A stretch of DNA of 64,000 bases from Porodaedalea pini (taxonomy: Eukaryota > Basidiomycota > Agaricomycetes > Hymenochaetales > Hymenochaetaceae), in contig NBAY01000118.1 of NCBI GenBank assembly GCA_002794775.1, positions 1-64,000 of the forward strand. The letters run 5' to 3'. A program made the position numbers and the translations under genes. Below, piece after piece: positions 1 to 10,908 of this stretch (within the stretch, counting starts at the first letter, position 1; each line of letters begins with the position of its first letter). Below the pieces are notes generated by a model that was not told where the DNA came from, did no database searches, and was given only the letters and a program-made list of their open reading frames with translations.

Positions 1-1188
1 TAACTTGCCATGCGTAAGGAAGGTGATTGTCGACTGGGGCCAAGTAGACAAGTTCTTTTGGATTCGGAGCGCGGATGGCGTCGATGGCATGACGGACATC
101 GGCACTGAATGATCGTTTCGACACATTGCTACAAGCCAATGTGCAGAGGAGTTCCTGGCATTAGACGGCGACGTTGATGATTACTAGTCTCTTCTTTTTA
201 CTGGAATTAATTTCAGCCCTTAACTTTTGTCAATATATTGTACTGCATGAACTTGAATAACGATTTAGAAATGAAGGATAGCAGAACGACGTCGGTGATC
301 ATCTGAGGTTGAGTATCGGGACGAGAATTCAGTCCTGTAGCTTCTTTAGTAAGGTTATCAATCACACAGGGTAAAATAATTTATGAAAGGGTGATTATGT
401 AAGGTTCTTGTAGACGCATTCTCTGAGTCTTCAGGTTTGTTACCGCCGAACACTATACTTGGCTTAATTCAGACCGAACTGGACTTCTTGAAGTTGGAGT
501 ACCATACAAAGAGGGTCTAATGGAAATGATGCGGAGTAAATGATCTTTTGTTACCTCAGGCTCGTAAGAACTGAGTGCACGTCTCCACACCGGCTTTACA
601 TGCTGATGTATCCTTCAGATTAAACAGTCTCTAACGATATTTAGGGCCACATCACGATCTCGATGGATCGAACCCGTGAAAGTAACTTCGTTCCGATCTG
701 ATCAGTAGTGCAACTGCTTCCTTCTGAAGTCGGCCTGCCTCCTGTGCACCGCATTTCCCTGACGGTTTGACATTCTGAAGCCCGCACTTGAAAAAAAGGG
801 TTACTGTAGCATTCGACCGCTTTTTGCAGCGTTGACGGTGGAGTAATTCTTATTTTCTTGTCTATGGGATCAGTACTAGTGTTCTGGACCTGCATCAAAG
901 TTCATCTGACAGTAGTCTGAGCTGTCATCTCCTCTCAAGGCTCTTCATCAGTGCATCTCGTCTCATGACTGATAGTATGAGATGGGCTCCACCACTCCTT
1001 GATGGTACTGAGAACAATCAGGATCAAACCTATCTGGCCACCGGCGCATCGTTTCATCAGATGAGACTTACAATAGCTTCTGAGTCTCACGATTCAGTGA
1101 TTATCATTAACCTGAAGCACTTATATCCAGGCGTAGAGGGGTCTGTCGGAGAAGAGACGAGGTTGATCCCACAACGTCGCCAGTAAGG
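1..1188. other. no supported gene
   Basis: I see no convincing gene here. Short open frames exist on both strands (for example 641-898 minus and 965-1186 plus), but they have low-complexity or random-looking composition, no family motif and no fungal intron pattern. The stretch is the upstream flank of the DUF6533 gene that starts at 1189. Confidence 0.5.
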
Positions 1189-2715
1189 ATGTCAGGCAAC
1201 ATAACAGCAAATGCCTCTCAAGAGGAGGCTGTAAGAGACCTCTTCGCTACCCGATACCTCACAGGTAAGAGCAAGCATACGTACCTTAATCGTACTACAT
1301 TGGACTTATTTGCCCTTATTGCACACCAAGTCTCCGCCGTTGTGATTATTCTGTACGACACTATATTATCCTTTGAGACCGAACGCGCTATCATATGGAA
1401 GTCGAAAATATCAGCACCGAAGGCTGCATATGTTGTGTACCGATACCTGATGGTAATTTCGACGTTGATTTCCTTGAATTGTGAGTATTGGATGTTTCAC
1501 ATGTTTTGAGTGTTGTAATAACACAGTATGTTTAAGCTACCATATCAGCGAGAAATCTGTCAGATGATTGGGTACGTCGGTGTTCATCATTTTTATTCAA
1601 AAGAAAATCTTACAATATTCTACCTATGTCTTTCTAGCAAGTGTTGTCAAGATCTCAACGATTCTGAGTTTTCTGAGCCCCACGAAGGTGTGGGAAAGTA
1701 ATACTCATGATTAGTATAATCATGTTTTCAGCCGATGCAGTTGGACACTGTGCGTCCATTTATCCTCCGATCTTCCATGCAGTGTTATGTCATGCGCTGA
1801 CTGGATCTCAAGGTCTGGTAATCTTCCGAACGTTCATGCTCTGGGAAAGGAGGCCGAGCATTCTCCGACTCCTCTGTGTTGGGTCACTGCTGGTGAATGC
1901 TACCGCATTCGCTTTCTTAGCGCTCTCTGTGCGGAGTGTTTCTGGTAATTTATTATTGCATGTCTTGCCGAGGAAGCAGATTTTTCTAAGTTAATGTTCC
2001 CACCGAAATGCAGGTGCAAGGTTTATCGGCGGTTTAAAGGCATGTGCCGCTCAAGTTAACCCAAAATATGTACTTGGTGTTTGGGCACCTCAGGTGGGTC
2101 AATATCACTAGAATGTTTCTTAATATGTCTCGGGATTTAACATAGTAACTTTTCGAACTATTCAGGTAGTTTTTGACATCTATGTTCTTGCGCTTATAAT
2201 TTGGAACGCTATGGACCGTCCTCGTCTACCTAATCAGAAGATTTTGGAGGTTGCCTATGAAGATGGATTGTTCTTGATTCTTGTGAGAAACTTCTTTTTT
2301 CACTGGTGTCGCTGCTGGATAGTGATGCTACTTGTATCGTCTTTTCTCAAGGCTACATGGGGTAAGTAGGTTAAGCATTTTAGCTATATGAAATCTCATT
2401 TTTTCACCTGAAAATTACTCGGTGCTCCGGACGCTCAATACCATATTATGCACAAGAAACAACGTACGGACAGTCGTTTAACATCCTCCATATCATTGTT
2501 CTTATTCATTGATTATTATATCAATTCAGGCCCTTCTACCCTTTATCAGCATATCCTTCGCCGAATCGCTCATTACCACGATCAACTTACGACCCCTCCT
2601 ACGCATCTTTCAGTCAGAGCGCAGCCCTAAGAATGCGAGCCGAGATAACGGTCTGGAACTTGATGTACTCATCAAACGCGGCAGCCATGCGATGGGGAGT
2701 GTAGAGAACGATTGA
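1189..2715 (+). CDS. DUF6533 domain multi-pass membrane protein (spliced)
   Basis: This is a spliced gene for an Agaricomycete-specific membrane protein family of unknown function. Exon 1 (ATG at 1189) carries the DUF6533 signature: a hydrophobic segment, then YDTILSFETERAIIW and a YRYLM helix. Further exons can be read near 1639-1696, 1730-1950 (GLVIFRTFMLWERRPSILRL plus a hydrophobic helix), 2013-2093 (ending GVWAPQ), 2166-2280 (IWNAMDRPRLPNQ), a short ATW exon near 2351-2361, and 2528-2715 (ITTINLRPLLRIFQSE). They are separated by introns with GT donors and AG acceptors, and the phases fit at the joins I checked. Several hydrophobic segments suggest an integral membrane protein. The exact structure of the 2280-2528 interval is unsure. 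A related, damaged copy lies on the opposite strand at 49.3-50.6 kb. The family identity is fairly secure; the role is unknown. Confidence 0.75.
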
Positions 2716-3419
2716 AGTGTGGTGATGCAGACTGCGAGTAAGAAGAAGTGCATGGTCCATTTCACGTCCCATTTGAATTGACTAATACTGTGGCTATGTT
2801 TCCTTGTTGGTGGATGTAGGCGCGGAGCATATAGTGCAGTACTCGATATTACCTGATGCAATTTGTATGCATATTAATCAATTTCATTCTACCACAGAGA
2901 GCATATATGGAGTTTTGTGGCATACTTTCCTGCCTGATACTTCGTTCATCGCTTACAGTATATCCCCAGTACTGAAAGAGAGCTCGGAACATTTTAGTGC
3001 AAGATTCAAGAGGATATAAAGAGACTTAGAGAGCTACAAGCGTAAAACGTAGCTTCTCGCCGATTAATATTATCCAAAATGACGAATTGACAGCTTCAAT
3101 AGCTCTGCATGTCATTCACATTGACCTAGTCAAAAGTGAGCGTGCATATTTCCGTCTTGAACTTCCAAATTATCCGTATTTTGTTTATTTTTTATTCTTG
3201 TTACTGGAGCTTGGAACTAGAACACCCTCCCGATCCAGTCTCGACTGCACGTGCACAGCAGCACTGGAAACCGACGTCACATGCTTCTGCATTCATAATA
3301 TCTACCTACTGCGTGTAGACTACCAACCGCTGGAGAACCTAAGGAAACAAACTAGAAAACGAGACAAAACGGACGAGGTGCGTGTGTGAGGTGAAAACGA
3401 TAGGCGATATGTATGACTA
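2716..3419. other. intergenic, no supported gene
   Basis: Short open frames (2804-3019, 3087-3389) lack recognisable motifs. The right part borders the 3' side of the minus-strand LINE, whose exact end I could not fix. I found neither a poly-A tail nor a flanking target duplication. Confidence 0.4.
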
Positions 3420-3789
3420 ACGAAAATGTGAAGTAAGGGGTGTTTTAAGCATGATAAGAAGGAGGTAACTCGGAGAAAAGGGGCATGGCGTCCGGAGGGC
3501 GACGAAATGAAAAATATGCGAATTTGAGTAAAAGTAAAAAATTGTTGGGTCGGAACCAGTCAGAAAAGGAGAAAGGTAAGGATCATTGATGGAAAAGGCC
3601 ATTTCGAATATGTGCAAAAAAGGAACATGTATTAAGGATGTGATGGACATCATGTTTGATGCAGAGAGGGTCCGGACAACGGGGTTTGGCGTTTCATACA
3701 TGCAAATCAAGTGCATTAAGCATAATGCATGCAGCGCGTCCTTGAACAGAGCGAAGTATTTGTTTCTCGGGAGATATCTTCAGGAAAGG

Positions 3790-6700
3790 TCAGAACGCAC
3801 AAACAGGCATAAGGATGAATGAAGACGGTTTGGAGATGGAGCAATGTCCCTGAAGATTGGCCATTCTATTCTTCCAGTCGCATAAGAGTTCAAGGTGAGC
3901 TCTTGCAGTCAGGTTTGGGAGGGATTCAGGAGCTGGTGTACGATGAGGATTGGAAGCAGCATCTTTGGCCAGCTTATCAGCTTTGGAATTGCCCAGGACT
4001 CCACGATGTGATGGGAGCCATTGAACGGTTATGTGGGATGCCTCGTGATGGAGGGCAAGAAATATGCCACATAGTCAGTGAAAGAGAATGATGAATTCAG
4101 CATTTTGCGCATTGTTTGAAAAGATGAGTTGGGCGCAATTGAGCGAATCTGTGATGATATGGATGTGGACTGGAGTGAGACATCTGGAGAGGAGTGTCGA
4201 GATACGACGCATAGCTGCGATGAGCGCTTCCTGCTCCTTGAACAAAATGTTTGAGCAAGAGTGCACTTCTGAGGTAAAGACAGCAAGTTCAAGGTGATTG
4301 TGCATGATAATGAAGCCGTGGCCACCATTGTAAGAACCATCTGTGTCAGGGATGAGAGACCCATCAGTGAAAATGAAGTATTGATAAGGAGGGGGGTGGA
4401 GGTAGAACGAATTAAAATTGCATATTGCAGTTGGACGCTGTGCAAGGGACAGTATAGGTGTAAGGATAAGGCGAGAATGAACAGGGACAAAAGAATGGTA
4501 GGTAGGGGATTTTGGGATGCGAATGTCTGGGAGAATGGACAACATGAGATATTGTTTTGGGTTGTGGTTGAGATTGGAATGGGAGAGATAAGAAAGTAAA
4601 AAGCGTTGAGCAAGCGTACGGGTAAAGAGAGGCAAGGGGGGGATGGACAAAAGAGATTCTGCGATTGATGTATTTACTGAGGCATATAAAAGGGAGTGAA
4701 TGACTTTGGCTTGGATAGGTTGAAGGATGGATTTGATAAAAGGTGAATCTGGGAAAAGAACGGCGCCATAGGTGGCGACTGAGCGAATAAGGCTAAAATA
4801 CAAGAGGCAGCCATACTGTAGATATGCGCCATTCGAACAATTGAAAAGAAAATGACGTTGGTGCAATGTAGAAAGCGCCTTGTTGGCATGTGCTTGAAAG
4901 TGGAGTTTGGGGGAAAGGTTGAAAGAAAAAATGACCCCTAACCACATAAGATGCGTGCGAGAGGTGATGACACAGTTATTTGAAAGTGAAAGAGAAAAAT
5001 CGGGAATATGGGAGTGTTCGAATAAAAAAGATCGGAAATGATAGGCGGTGAGGCGGGGGTGAGGAAGAATGTGGACGAGCTCGATAGCATCTGGGTCGAT
5101 AGACAAGCCGATATCACGAAATTTGGAATCTAGGAAGATAAATTGGTTGCGTAAGTGAACCAGGTTGGTATGGATGCTCAGTGATTGAGCGGAGAGGAGA
5201 TGGTCGTCCATGTAACCAAATAAAGGGCGATGAAAGCCAAAATGTTTGTTGTAAGAAAAAAATGGCGTCAGCCACTGAGAAAATGGCAATAAGGGGACAT
5301 AAGGGAGACCCCTGTGGAACACCGTGGTTGGGTTTGATAAAAGGGGGTGAAAAAAAATCATTAAAATGGAAAGAAATAGGTCTGTCACAAAGCCAGCCCG
5401 CTAGGACATGAATGAAGTTAGGATGCACATTGGAACGAATAAGCTTGTTAAGTAAAAGGGAATGTGGGATGTTATCAAAAAAACCCTGGATGTCAATGGT
5501 GAGAATGGATGTGAAGTTAGGATGAAGTTGTGCATGCAGCCAACTGATCCCATGGGTGGATTCCCCAGGGCAGATAAGCGGACTAGATTGGATGAAAGAA
5601 ATAAGATTGTAACAAGCCGTCAAAGCAGAGCGATGTTTACGACACCCGTGTTGGGTGTCGGGAATAAGGTTATGTTGTTTGAAGAATGGTTGTAAGAAAT
5701 TAAAAAGAACGTGTTTGAAAAGTTTGCCGATAGTGTCAACGAGATTGATAGGCTGGAAAGCCCTAGGCATGGAAAAGTCAGTGTGTTTGGGTTTGGGAAT
5801 GAAGGTGACTAGTGAAGTTTTAAAGGAAAGCAGAAAATGGCCAAGTGCCAAACATTTGGAAAATAAATCGGCAAAGAAACAAGTGTGATGTTCCAGGAGG
5901 AGTGAAAGATGTGAGTACGAGATGTGGTTATTACCAGGGCTCGTGTCTCTGTCTATGCCGCACATGGCATCAAGTACGTTATCGACCGAAATGACAGGTC
6001 TGTCACGAAGGTTTGGGAGCTGGACAACATCTGGGGTGGGTGGTACTGGCGGAAAAAACGTTTGGTGGAAGAGTTCAGATTTGTTAGATTCCATTAGAGT
6101 ATAGGTGCCATTAGGTAAGTGGAGGGCTCTGATAGGTGCCCGACGTCGAGCTACACCTAAGAATTGATTGTGCCAGACAGTCGTCGGATCTGAACATAGC
6201 ATGCGCGCGCCATAGAATGCGTTTTTCGCCTTGGATATTTCAGCGTCCAGTTGTGACTTGGACTCAGGGCTGGGGTTCAGGCAATGTACTCGATATAGGC
6301 GGGAGCACGCCTCTGACCACCAACTGTTGGGGCCGAAGTATGTGTGTGGTTTTCATTTTCTCAGGAAGGTCCTTGCGAAAGTTTTGAAAGACTGTTGGAA
6401 AGAGAACAAAAGGTCATCCAGCACCACTGTGGTGTGGACATTGTCTAAGGAGAAGGAAAAGAGATTAGAGTTGCAGAATTCAGAAACAAAAGAGGGTAAG
6501 TCACGTGAGCAGATCGAGCAAAGTGAAGGTTTAGGGGGTGCCAATATGGCATTGATGTTAAAGGAAAAGAGGAGAGGGAAATGATCTGAAGAAATGTCTA
6601 AAGAGGGGTTGGATATACGAATTGTTTCGAGAAGTTGTGGGGATAAATCGTCAGACGTGATGAGAAGATCAATGATCAAATGAGTGTTAGAAGCGCGATT

Positions 6701-7309
6701 GAAATGAGTAGGCTGCTCTGGTGGATTGCAGACCATAAGACCTTGGTCATCGATCCAGTTGGTAAAAGTAACCGACTTGTTTAAATAATGGGTTTGTGAG
6801 GGCAGAGACCACAATGGGGAATGGCGATTAAAGTCACCTACGAAAATATGAGAAGGAGAGTTCAAAATGGGGAGGTTCTCCTCGAATTTGTGGAGAGATG
6901 GCAAACTGTAGACATTCCACAGAAAAATAGGGGTTAATGGGGTGCGTGAAATAGCAATAGCCAAAACATTCAGGGAAGGATTGTTGTAGTGGTGAAGAGA
7001 TACTCAATGGGCGATTCAGGAGTGAACGTAGGTGCAACAGCGGGGTTTGCCTGCTGCTGGAGGTAAGAAGGCTGTATAGGGAGCGTGGTTACGAGAATCG
7101 AATATTTTGGAACTGGTGGGGGAAGTTTTAGAAGGGAGGATGCACTCAATGGTGGGGATTTCTTGAAAACAGATGATATCAGGCACCGCATGGGTGGAAG
7201 AAAAGGCTCGTAAAAGAAAGTCAAAGGTTGGGGATGAGTTGCAAATGTTAAGAGAAAAGACCATAAGATTGTCAGTCATATGAATTAATAAGGAGAACAA
7301 TAATTGCAT
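3790..7309 (-). pseudogene. LINE ORF2: endonuclease-reverse transcriptase-RNase H, inactivated
   Basis: ORF2 starts at the ATG at 7309, which overlaps the ORF1 stop. Domains in order: an AP-type endonuclease (ICFQEIP near 7150, VGDFNRHSPLW near 6840, SSDHFPLLFS near 6570), reverse transcriptase (FIPKPKHTD, HGCRKHRSA, LTIDIQGFFDNIPH, GVPQGSPLCPL, then the catalytic FGYMDD near 5215), and RNase H (FIFTDGSL near 4360, ITDSLNCAQ near 4135, and WLPSHRGVLGNSKADKLAK in the same frame after a stop). Lesions: TGA at 7016-7018, 7004-7006, 6353-6355 and 4075-4077, each followed by continued homology in the same frame, and an extra base in the A7 run at 5256-5262 that shifts the frame inside the reverse transcriptase just before YMDD. 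The frame finally closes at 3790-3792. The copy cannot encode active protein. Confidence 0.88.
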
Positions 7310-7410
7310 CAAGCGGGGCACTCGGTGGAGCGCGCGCTATGATTACCCTGGCAATTAATGCAATGAGCAAAGTGCTTGCAATGTAAGTTGTTGGATGCTG
7401 TGCATGGCGC

Positions 7411-7823
7411 TGTTAGGCGGGAGCCCGGGAGACGACTCGGGCTGGGCAGGCCTCAGCTGACTGTTGTCTGGGACGCGCTATACTCGAGCGTAGACTCGGG
7501 ACACGTTTACTCAGGCTAGGTCGTCGCGGAGGTAAGAGGATTAATACAAGACTAGACTAATACAAGGGGGACGAATCTCACCTAGGTCGTCGCGGAGGTA
7601 AGAGGAAAAGCAGAACAAGGAGTTCATGCGATTCCTGAGACCTTATATAGCGACGACCGCGAGACTATATTACCTAATGTTACATAATGAGTGGGAATGG
7701 AACGAATGAAGGCAGTGTGGGAATGATTGTGTAAGATGGGTAAATATAATGAAAAGGACGAATATAATAAAGGAAATGGTAAAAGGGAAAATAAAGGAAA
7801 AGGTGAAAGTTCAGGTTCTAACA
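7411..7823. mobile_element. solo LTR (413 bp) inserted in LINE ORF1
   Basis: The 413-bp unit begins TGTTAG and ends CTAACA (perfect 6-bp terminal inverted repeat with TG...CA ends). It is flanked by a 5-bp direct duplication GGCGC at 7406-7410 and 7824-7828. It has no open frame of note but does contain a TATATAG-like element near 7655. Removing it with one duplication restores the ORF1 frame through a zinc knuckle. These are the hallmarks of a solo LTR left by recombination between the two LTRs of a retrotransposon. I could not assign it to copia or gypsy. Confidence 0.9.
7516..7606 (+). repeat. 25-bp direct repeat pair inside the solo LTR
   Basis: A 25-bp sequence starting CTAGGTCGTCGCGGAGGTAA occurs at 7516-7540 and again, identical, at 7582-7606, a 66-bp period. 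It lies inside the solo LTR upstream of a TATA-like element, so it may be a duplicated promoter module. Confidence 0.8.
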
Positions 7824-10050
7824 GGCGCGCATTTGGCGACGTGGACAGCAGTGCGATGAGGTTCTGAACAAATCACGCATCTAGCAGCAGATTGGCACTT
7901 AGATGCAGGGTGTCCTAGATGATGACAATTGTCACATTGATTGATGGTCGGCCGTGCCTTCATTTCTTCAAGGCGTTGAATAACTCCGAAAATCGGGATG
8001 GATCTGTTACCGTGTAGGAAGAAGTGATCGAAGGAAAGACGGTTAGCATCCTTCATGATGACCGAGACATTGCAGAAGTCCTGCTTGTTCAGCTTTTCAA
8101 CTGATGACATGAACCTGGGAGGGAACATGAATTCGCAACCTTCAAATTGCAGTAAACTGGAAATTTTGTTGTAAAGGTCCGCTTTGCTATAGATGAGTTT
8201 GGTGTCCTTGTCATAGACTGGGACCCCCGGAATAATCATCTTGAATTGGGGAGAAGGAATGAAGGGTGCCGCTCCGCTGATGTTGAGGATGCGGGTAAGC
8301 TGGGAAGCGAGGGTATTGTAGTTAGAATCAAAGTCCAAATGAATGTTAGTAAGCACAATTAGCAGATTGCTATTGGTTGTATACTCTACATTGAGCACGA
8401 CGAGGTGTTTAAAGAGTGGGTTGCCCTTGAGGCCTGCTTGCACCGAATTCTTAACCGAGAGGGTTGATGGCCTGACCGCCAAATCCCCTTGGATGTGTGT
8501 ATGTTAACCAAACCAATGAATCGGTTAATGGGAACCGTCGAGACTTCCCCATCAGGGTGCTCTTCGGAGGGACGGGTGACTTTGGTTGGGGTGGGTTTGG
8601 GCCTCTTCTGTACTGTTTTAGTGTACAAGACAGTGGTGAAGCCATCCTTGTCGGTGCCGACGTTTTCAACTTTCAGGTAATAGATAGTGGTGGGGTTGTT
8701 GCCAGATCTCAGGGCATTGTGTGCAGAGTGCGCGAAACCATCAGGGGCATAAATTGTGCCCTCTGAGTCCATACGATATCCTGACCCAGGGATGCGGGTG
8801 TTGGCGATTGCTGCAGCATACTCAGTTTTCCTGTTCTTGGGGGTTTGAACGCACTGTTTCACGATTGGTGGTGTAGGTGGGAAGCGGTTGTCATGGACGA
8901 ACCGGACTCCGATAGGATCTGGGAGAAATTTGGTATGTGTTTGGTTAGTAGAAGAAGACAGTGGTTTAGCCGAGGATACCGAACGAGACATCTGTTTTTC
9001 AATATTGTTAGTTTTATCAGCCAATCGAGTAATGAGAGAAGAAAGAGCTTGGATGGAGCGAGACATGGAATGCATATTATCTGCGATTTCCTGATTGCAG
9101 ATGGACTGAGCAGAGGATTCGACATCGTCGAATACATGTTTGAAGGACGGGGTATGAATGCGATAGGTCGAGTGGAATGCCTGAAGCCCTTCATTCGCTT
9201 TGTTCTCCTTGATGGTTTCATCGTCGAGCATGTGCGCTTTGCTGATCCACTGTACAAGGTTGGATCCAACATCTGCGAGTACCTTTCCTGCATGGACAGG
9301 GTCTTCGAACCAGGGTGTGGGCGATGTCCACAAAGGCTGGGTAAGGAAAGTAGTCATCTGGTGAATCGTGTCTCTAGTAAGCTGCATGAAAGAATCGGAG
9401 ACTCGTTCGGCAATCTGCGGGTCCTCATATTCGACCTCCTCGTTATCGATGTCGACTTGGGGGGCTTGGCTGATGTGTTCGTCGGGGATATATAAGTCGT
9501 CTGCGTCCATGGCATCATTGTCGACACGCGCGGGGGCTGCGATAGCTCTGTGTTCCTCCTCTGAATTGGAGTGTTTAAGGGAGTTCTGAGACTCTACGAC
9601 TGGTGTCGGTGGGAGGTCTCCTTGTTTGCGGAGGGCGGCTGCGTGAGCTTCGATGTCGGGGGACCAGGTGGAGCGGTTCTTCTTAACTTGTTCGCATACT
9701 GCATCGTTGTGGTTGTAGGTCCTGTCGCGACCACATTCGAGGCAAAGCTTGGCTGCACCACTAACACAACTGCGGCTGTGATAGGGGAGATCCGATTTAC
9801 ACTCCTCACACTTGGTGGGGTCCTTGGGATTGGCAAGGGAGCGGGTAGACTTGGTCTTATGGAGAGATGCTTTCGCCCTGGTCAACATTTTGTTGTCCAT
9901 TGCGAAGTAGAGAGAAAGATAGACAAGAGTTCACTTTTCCCACGGTCGAGATGATGGTGGTAAGAGATCAAAGTGCTTCTGCAGACACTGGTTGGCTGCG
10001 GCGGCCGACACTCCACGGCTCAAGGGGCGATGATGCTGGATATGAAGGCA

Positions 10051-10057
10051 TATAAAA
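10051..10057 (+). promoter_or_regulatory. TATA box of the glycine-rich gene
   Basis: TATAAAA lies 111 bp upstream of the first ATG (10168) of the glycine-rich ORF, followed by a C/A-rich leader typical of fungal 5' untranslated regions. This supports transcription on the plus strand. Confidence 0.6.
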
Positions 10058-10167
10058 TGCCTCGCTGAACCAGCAAAAACTCCCACTTTACGACGCAAAC
10101 TCGTTCTAAGCGCAACTCAAACCTATCTCAACGGTCATTGCAATTTGCGCGCCTAGCTTACTCGATT

Positions 10168-10470
10168 ATGGGCAATCATCACTCACATCACCGCGAGCGC
10201 CGCAGACATCACTGCCTGTTAGGCTCGCTACTTGGTGGGGGCCGACATAGTGGCCGTGGGTACGGCGGGGGTAGATATGGCGGAGGAGGATATGACGGCG
10301 GAGGATACGGAAGAGGCGGATACGGAGGAGGTGGATACGGAGGAGGCGGATATGGAGGGCCAGGAGGCCCAGGATTCGGCGGTCCAGGCGGTGGACCTAG
10401 CGGGGTATTTGGTGGACCAGGAGGTGGATATGGTGGGCCTGGTGGTCCCAGAGGCCACAGGCGTTGGTAA
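10168..10470 (+). CDS. small glycine-rich protein
   Basis: This is a 100-residue protein starting at the first ATG after a clear TATA box (the frame is open a little further upstream but without an ATG). It has a short basic His/Arg-rich N-terminus (MGNHHSHHRERRRHH), then a leucine/glycine hinge and about 65 residues of Gly-Gly-Tyr/Gly-Gly-Phe/Gly-Pro repeats, ending in a basic GHRRW. No catalytic domain is visible. Such low-complexity GGY proteins occur in cell-wall, RNA-binding and stress-related settings, so function cannot be assigned. The repetitive reading frame is strongly biased to Gly in this frame and makes Ala/Glu/Asp-rich shadows in others. The strong TATA box and leader make a real short gene likely. 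Confidence 0.65.
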   Translation: MGNHHSHHRERRRHHCLLGSLLGGGRHSGRGYGGGRYGGGGYDGGGYGRGGYGGGGYGGGGYGGPGGPGFGGPGGGPSGVFGGPGGGYGGPGGPRGHRRW

Positions 10471-10908
10471 ATATGGTGAGCGTTCTGTGCGCGTGTGTTT
10501 CAGCATCGCCGTTCATGAGCTATTGCTTGCCTGTAGCCGGACGTTTATAAACTATGTATTCATCCCGCTTGTACCGTTAGCATCCACCTTTTCGTTTTGT
10601 GAGTCCTTCTCTCATGACGTGTCTTTGCGTGCAGCTAACGTGGTGGCTGTTCTCAGCTCATGAATTTCAGCCTTGGACTTTCTCCATATACTGAAACTAC
10701 GTGCTCTATATCTATTCAACGCATCTATTATACATCTTTGATTCTTATGATGCATATTGGCATGCCCTATTACAGTGGACTTAGGTGCATGTGTACTTAT
10801 CAGCCACCGCTATATATTAGTTTCTGCATAATCGAATGCGGTCCAGACACTTTAAGTGTGAGTGAAAGCAGAATTTCCACAGCACATGTATACAAATGTA
10901 ATACAATA

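Larger units (their letters stand above)
7309..9900 (-). pseudogene. LINE ORF1 (zinc-knuckle RNA-binding protein), broken
   Basis: This is the nucleic-acid-binding first ORF of the LINE, starting at the ATG at 9900. The N-terminal part has clustered cysteines (KCEECKSDLPYHSRSC and CLECGRD near 9800-9720), and the middle is helical and charged. The C-terminal third carries knuckles of the form C-X2-C-X4-H-X4-C (CDNCHHLGHPASKC near 7915) and CVICSEPHRT. A final knuckle, CINCQGNHSARSTEC, lies at 7362-7318 and is reached only if the solo LTR is removed. Lesions: the C run at 8485-8488 is one base short, shifting the frame, and the 413-bp LTR at 7411-7823 separates the last knuckle. After removing the LTR and one copy of its GGCGC duplication, the frame runs to a TGA at 7311-7309 that shares its A with the ORF2 ATG. 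Confidence 0.85.
3420..9955 (-). mobile_element. LINE retrotransposon with RNase H (Tad/I-like), decayed
   Basis: This is a non-LTR retrotransposon read on the minus strand. ORF1 (9900-7309) is followed directly by ORF2 (7309-3790), which has endonuclease, reverse transcriptase and RNase H in that order. A degraded Cys/His segment remains downstream (about 3640-3710, motif DVHHILNTC). The two-ORF layout with CCHC knuckles in ORF1 and a C-terminal RNase H matches fungal Tad/I-type LINEs. The copy is dead: ORF1 has a one-base deletion and an LTR insertion, and ORF2 has four in-frame TGA codons and one frameshift. Outer boundaries are estimates, since neither a poly-A tail nor a target-site duplication could be identified. 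Confidence 0.85.

Noticed and set aside
4075..6600. Several plus-strand frames of 70-120 codons across the LINE
   Set aside because: They are antisense shadows of ORF2, with Met/Trp/Arg-rich composition and no motifs.
6960..7020. Frameshift in the LINE endonuclease
   Set aside because: The two TGA codons at 7016 and 7004 are in the same frame as both flanking endonuclease segments. Two nonsense codons suffice.
10230..10440. CRISPR-like or satellite short repeats
   Set aside because: The repeats are codon-based Gly-Gly-Tyr coding in one open frame, not regularly spaced repeats with unique spacers.
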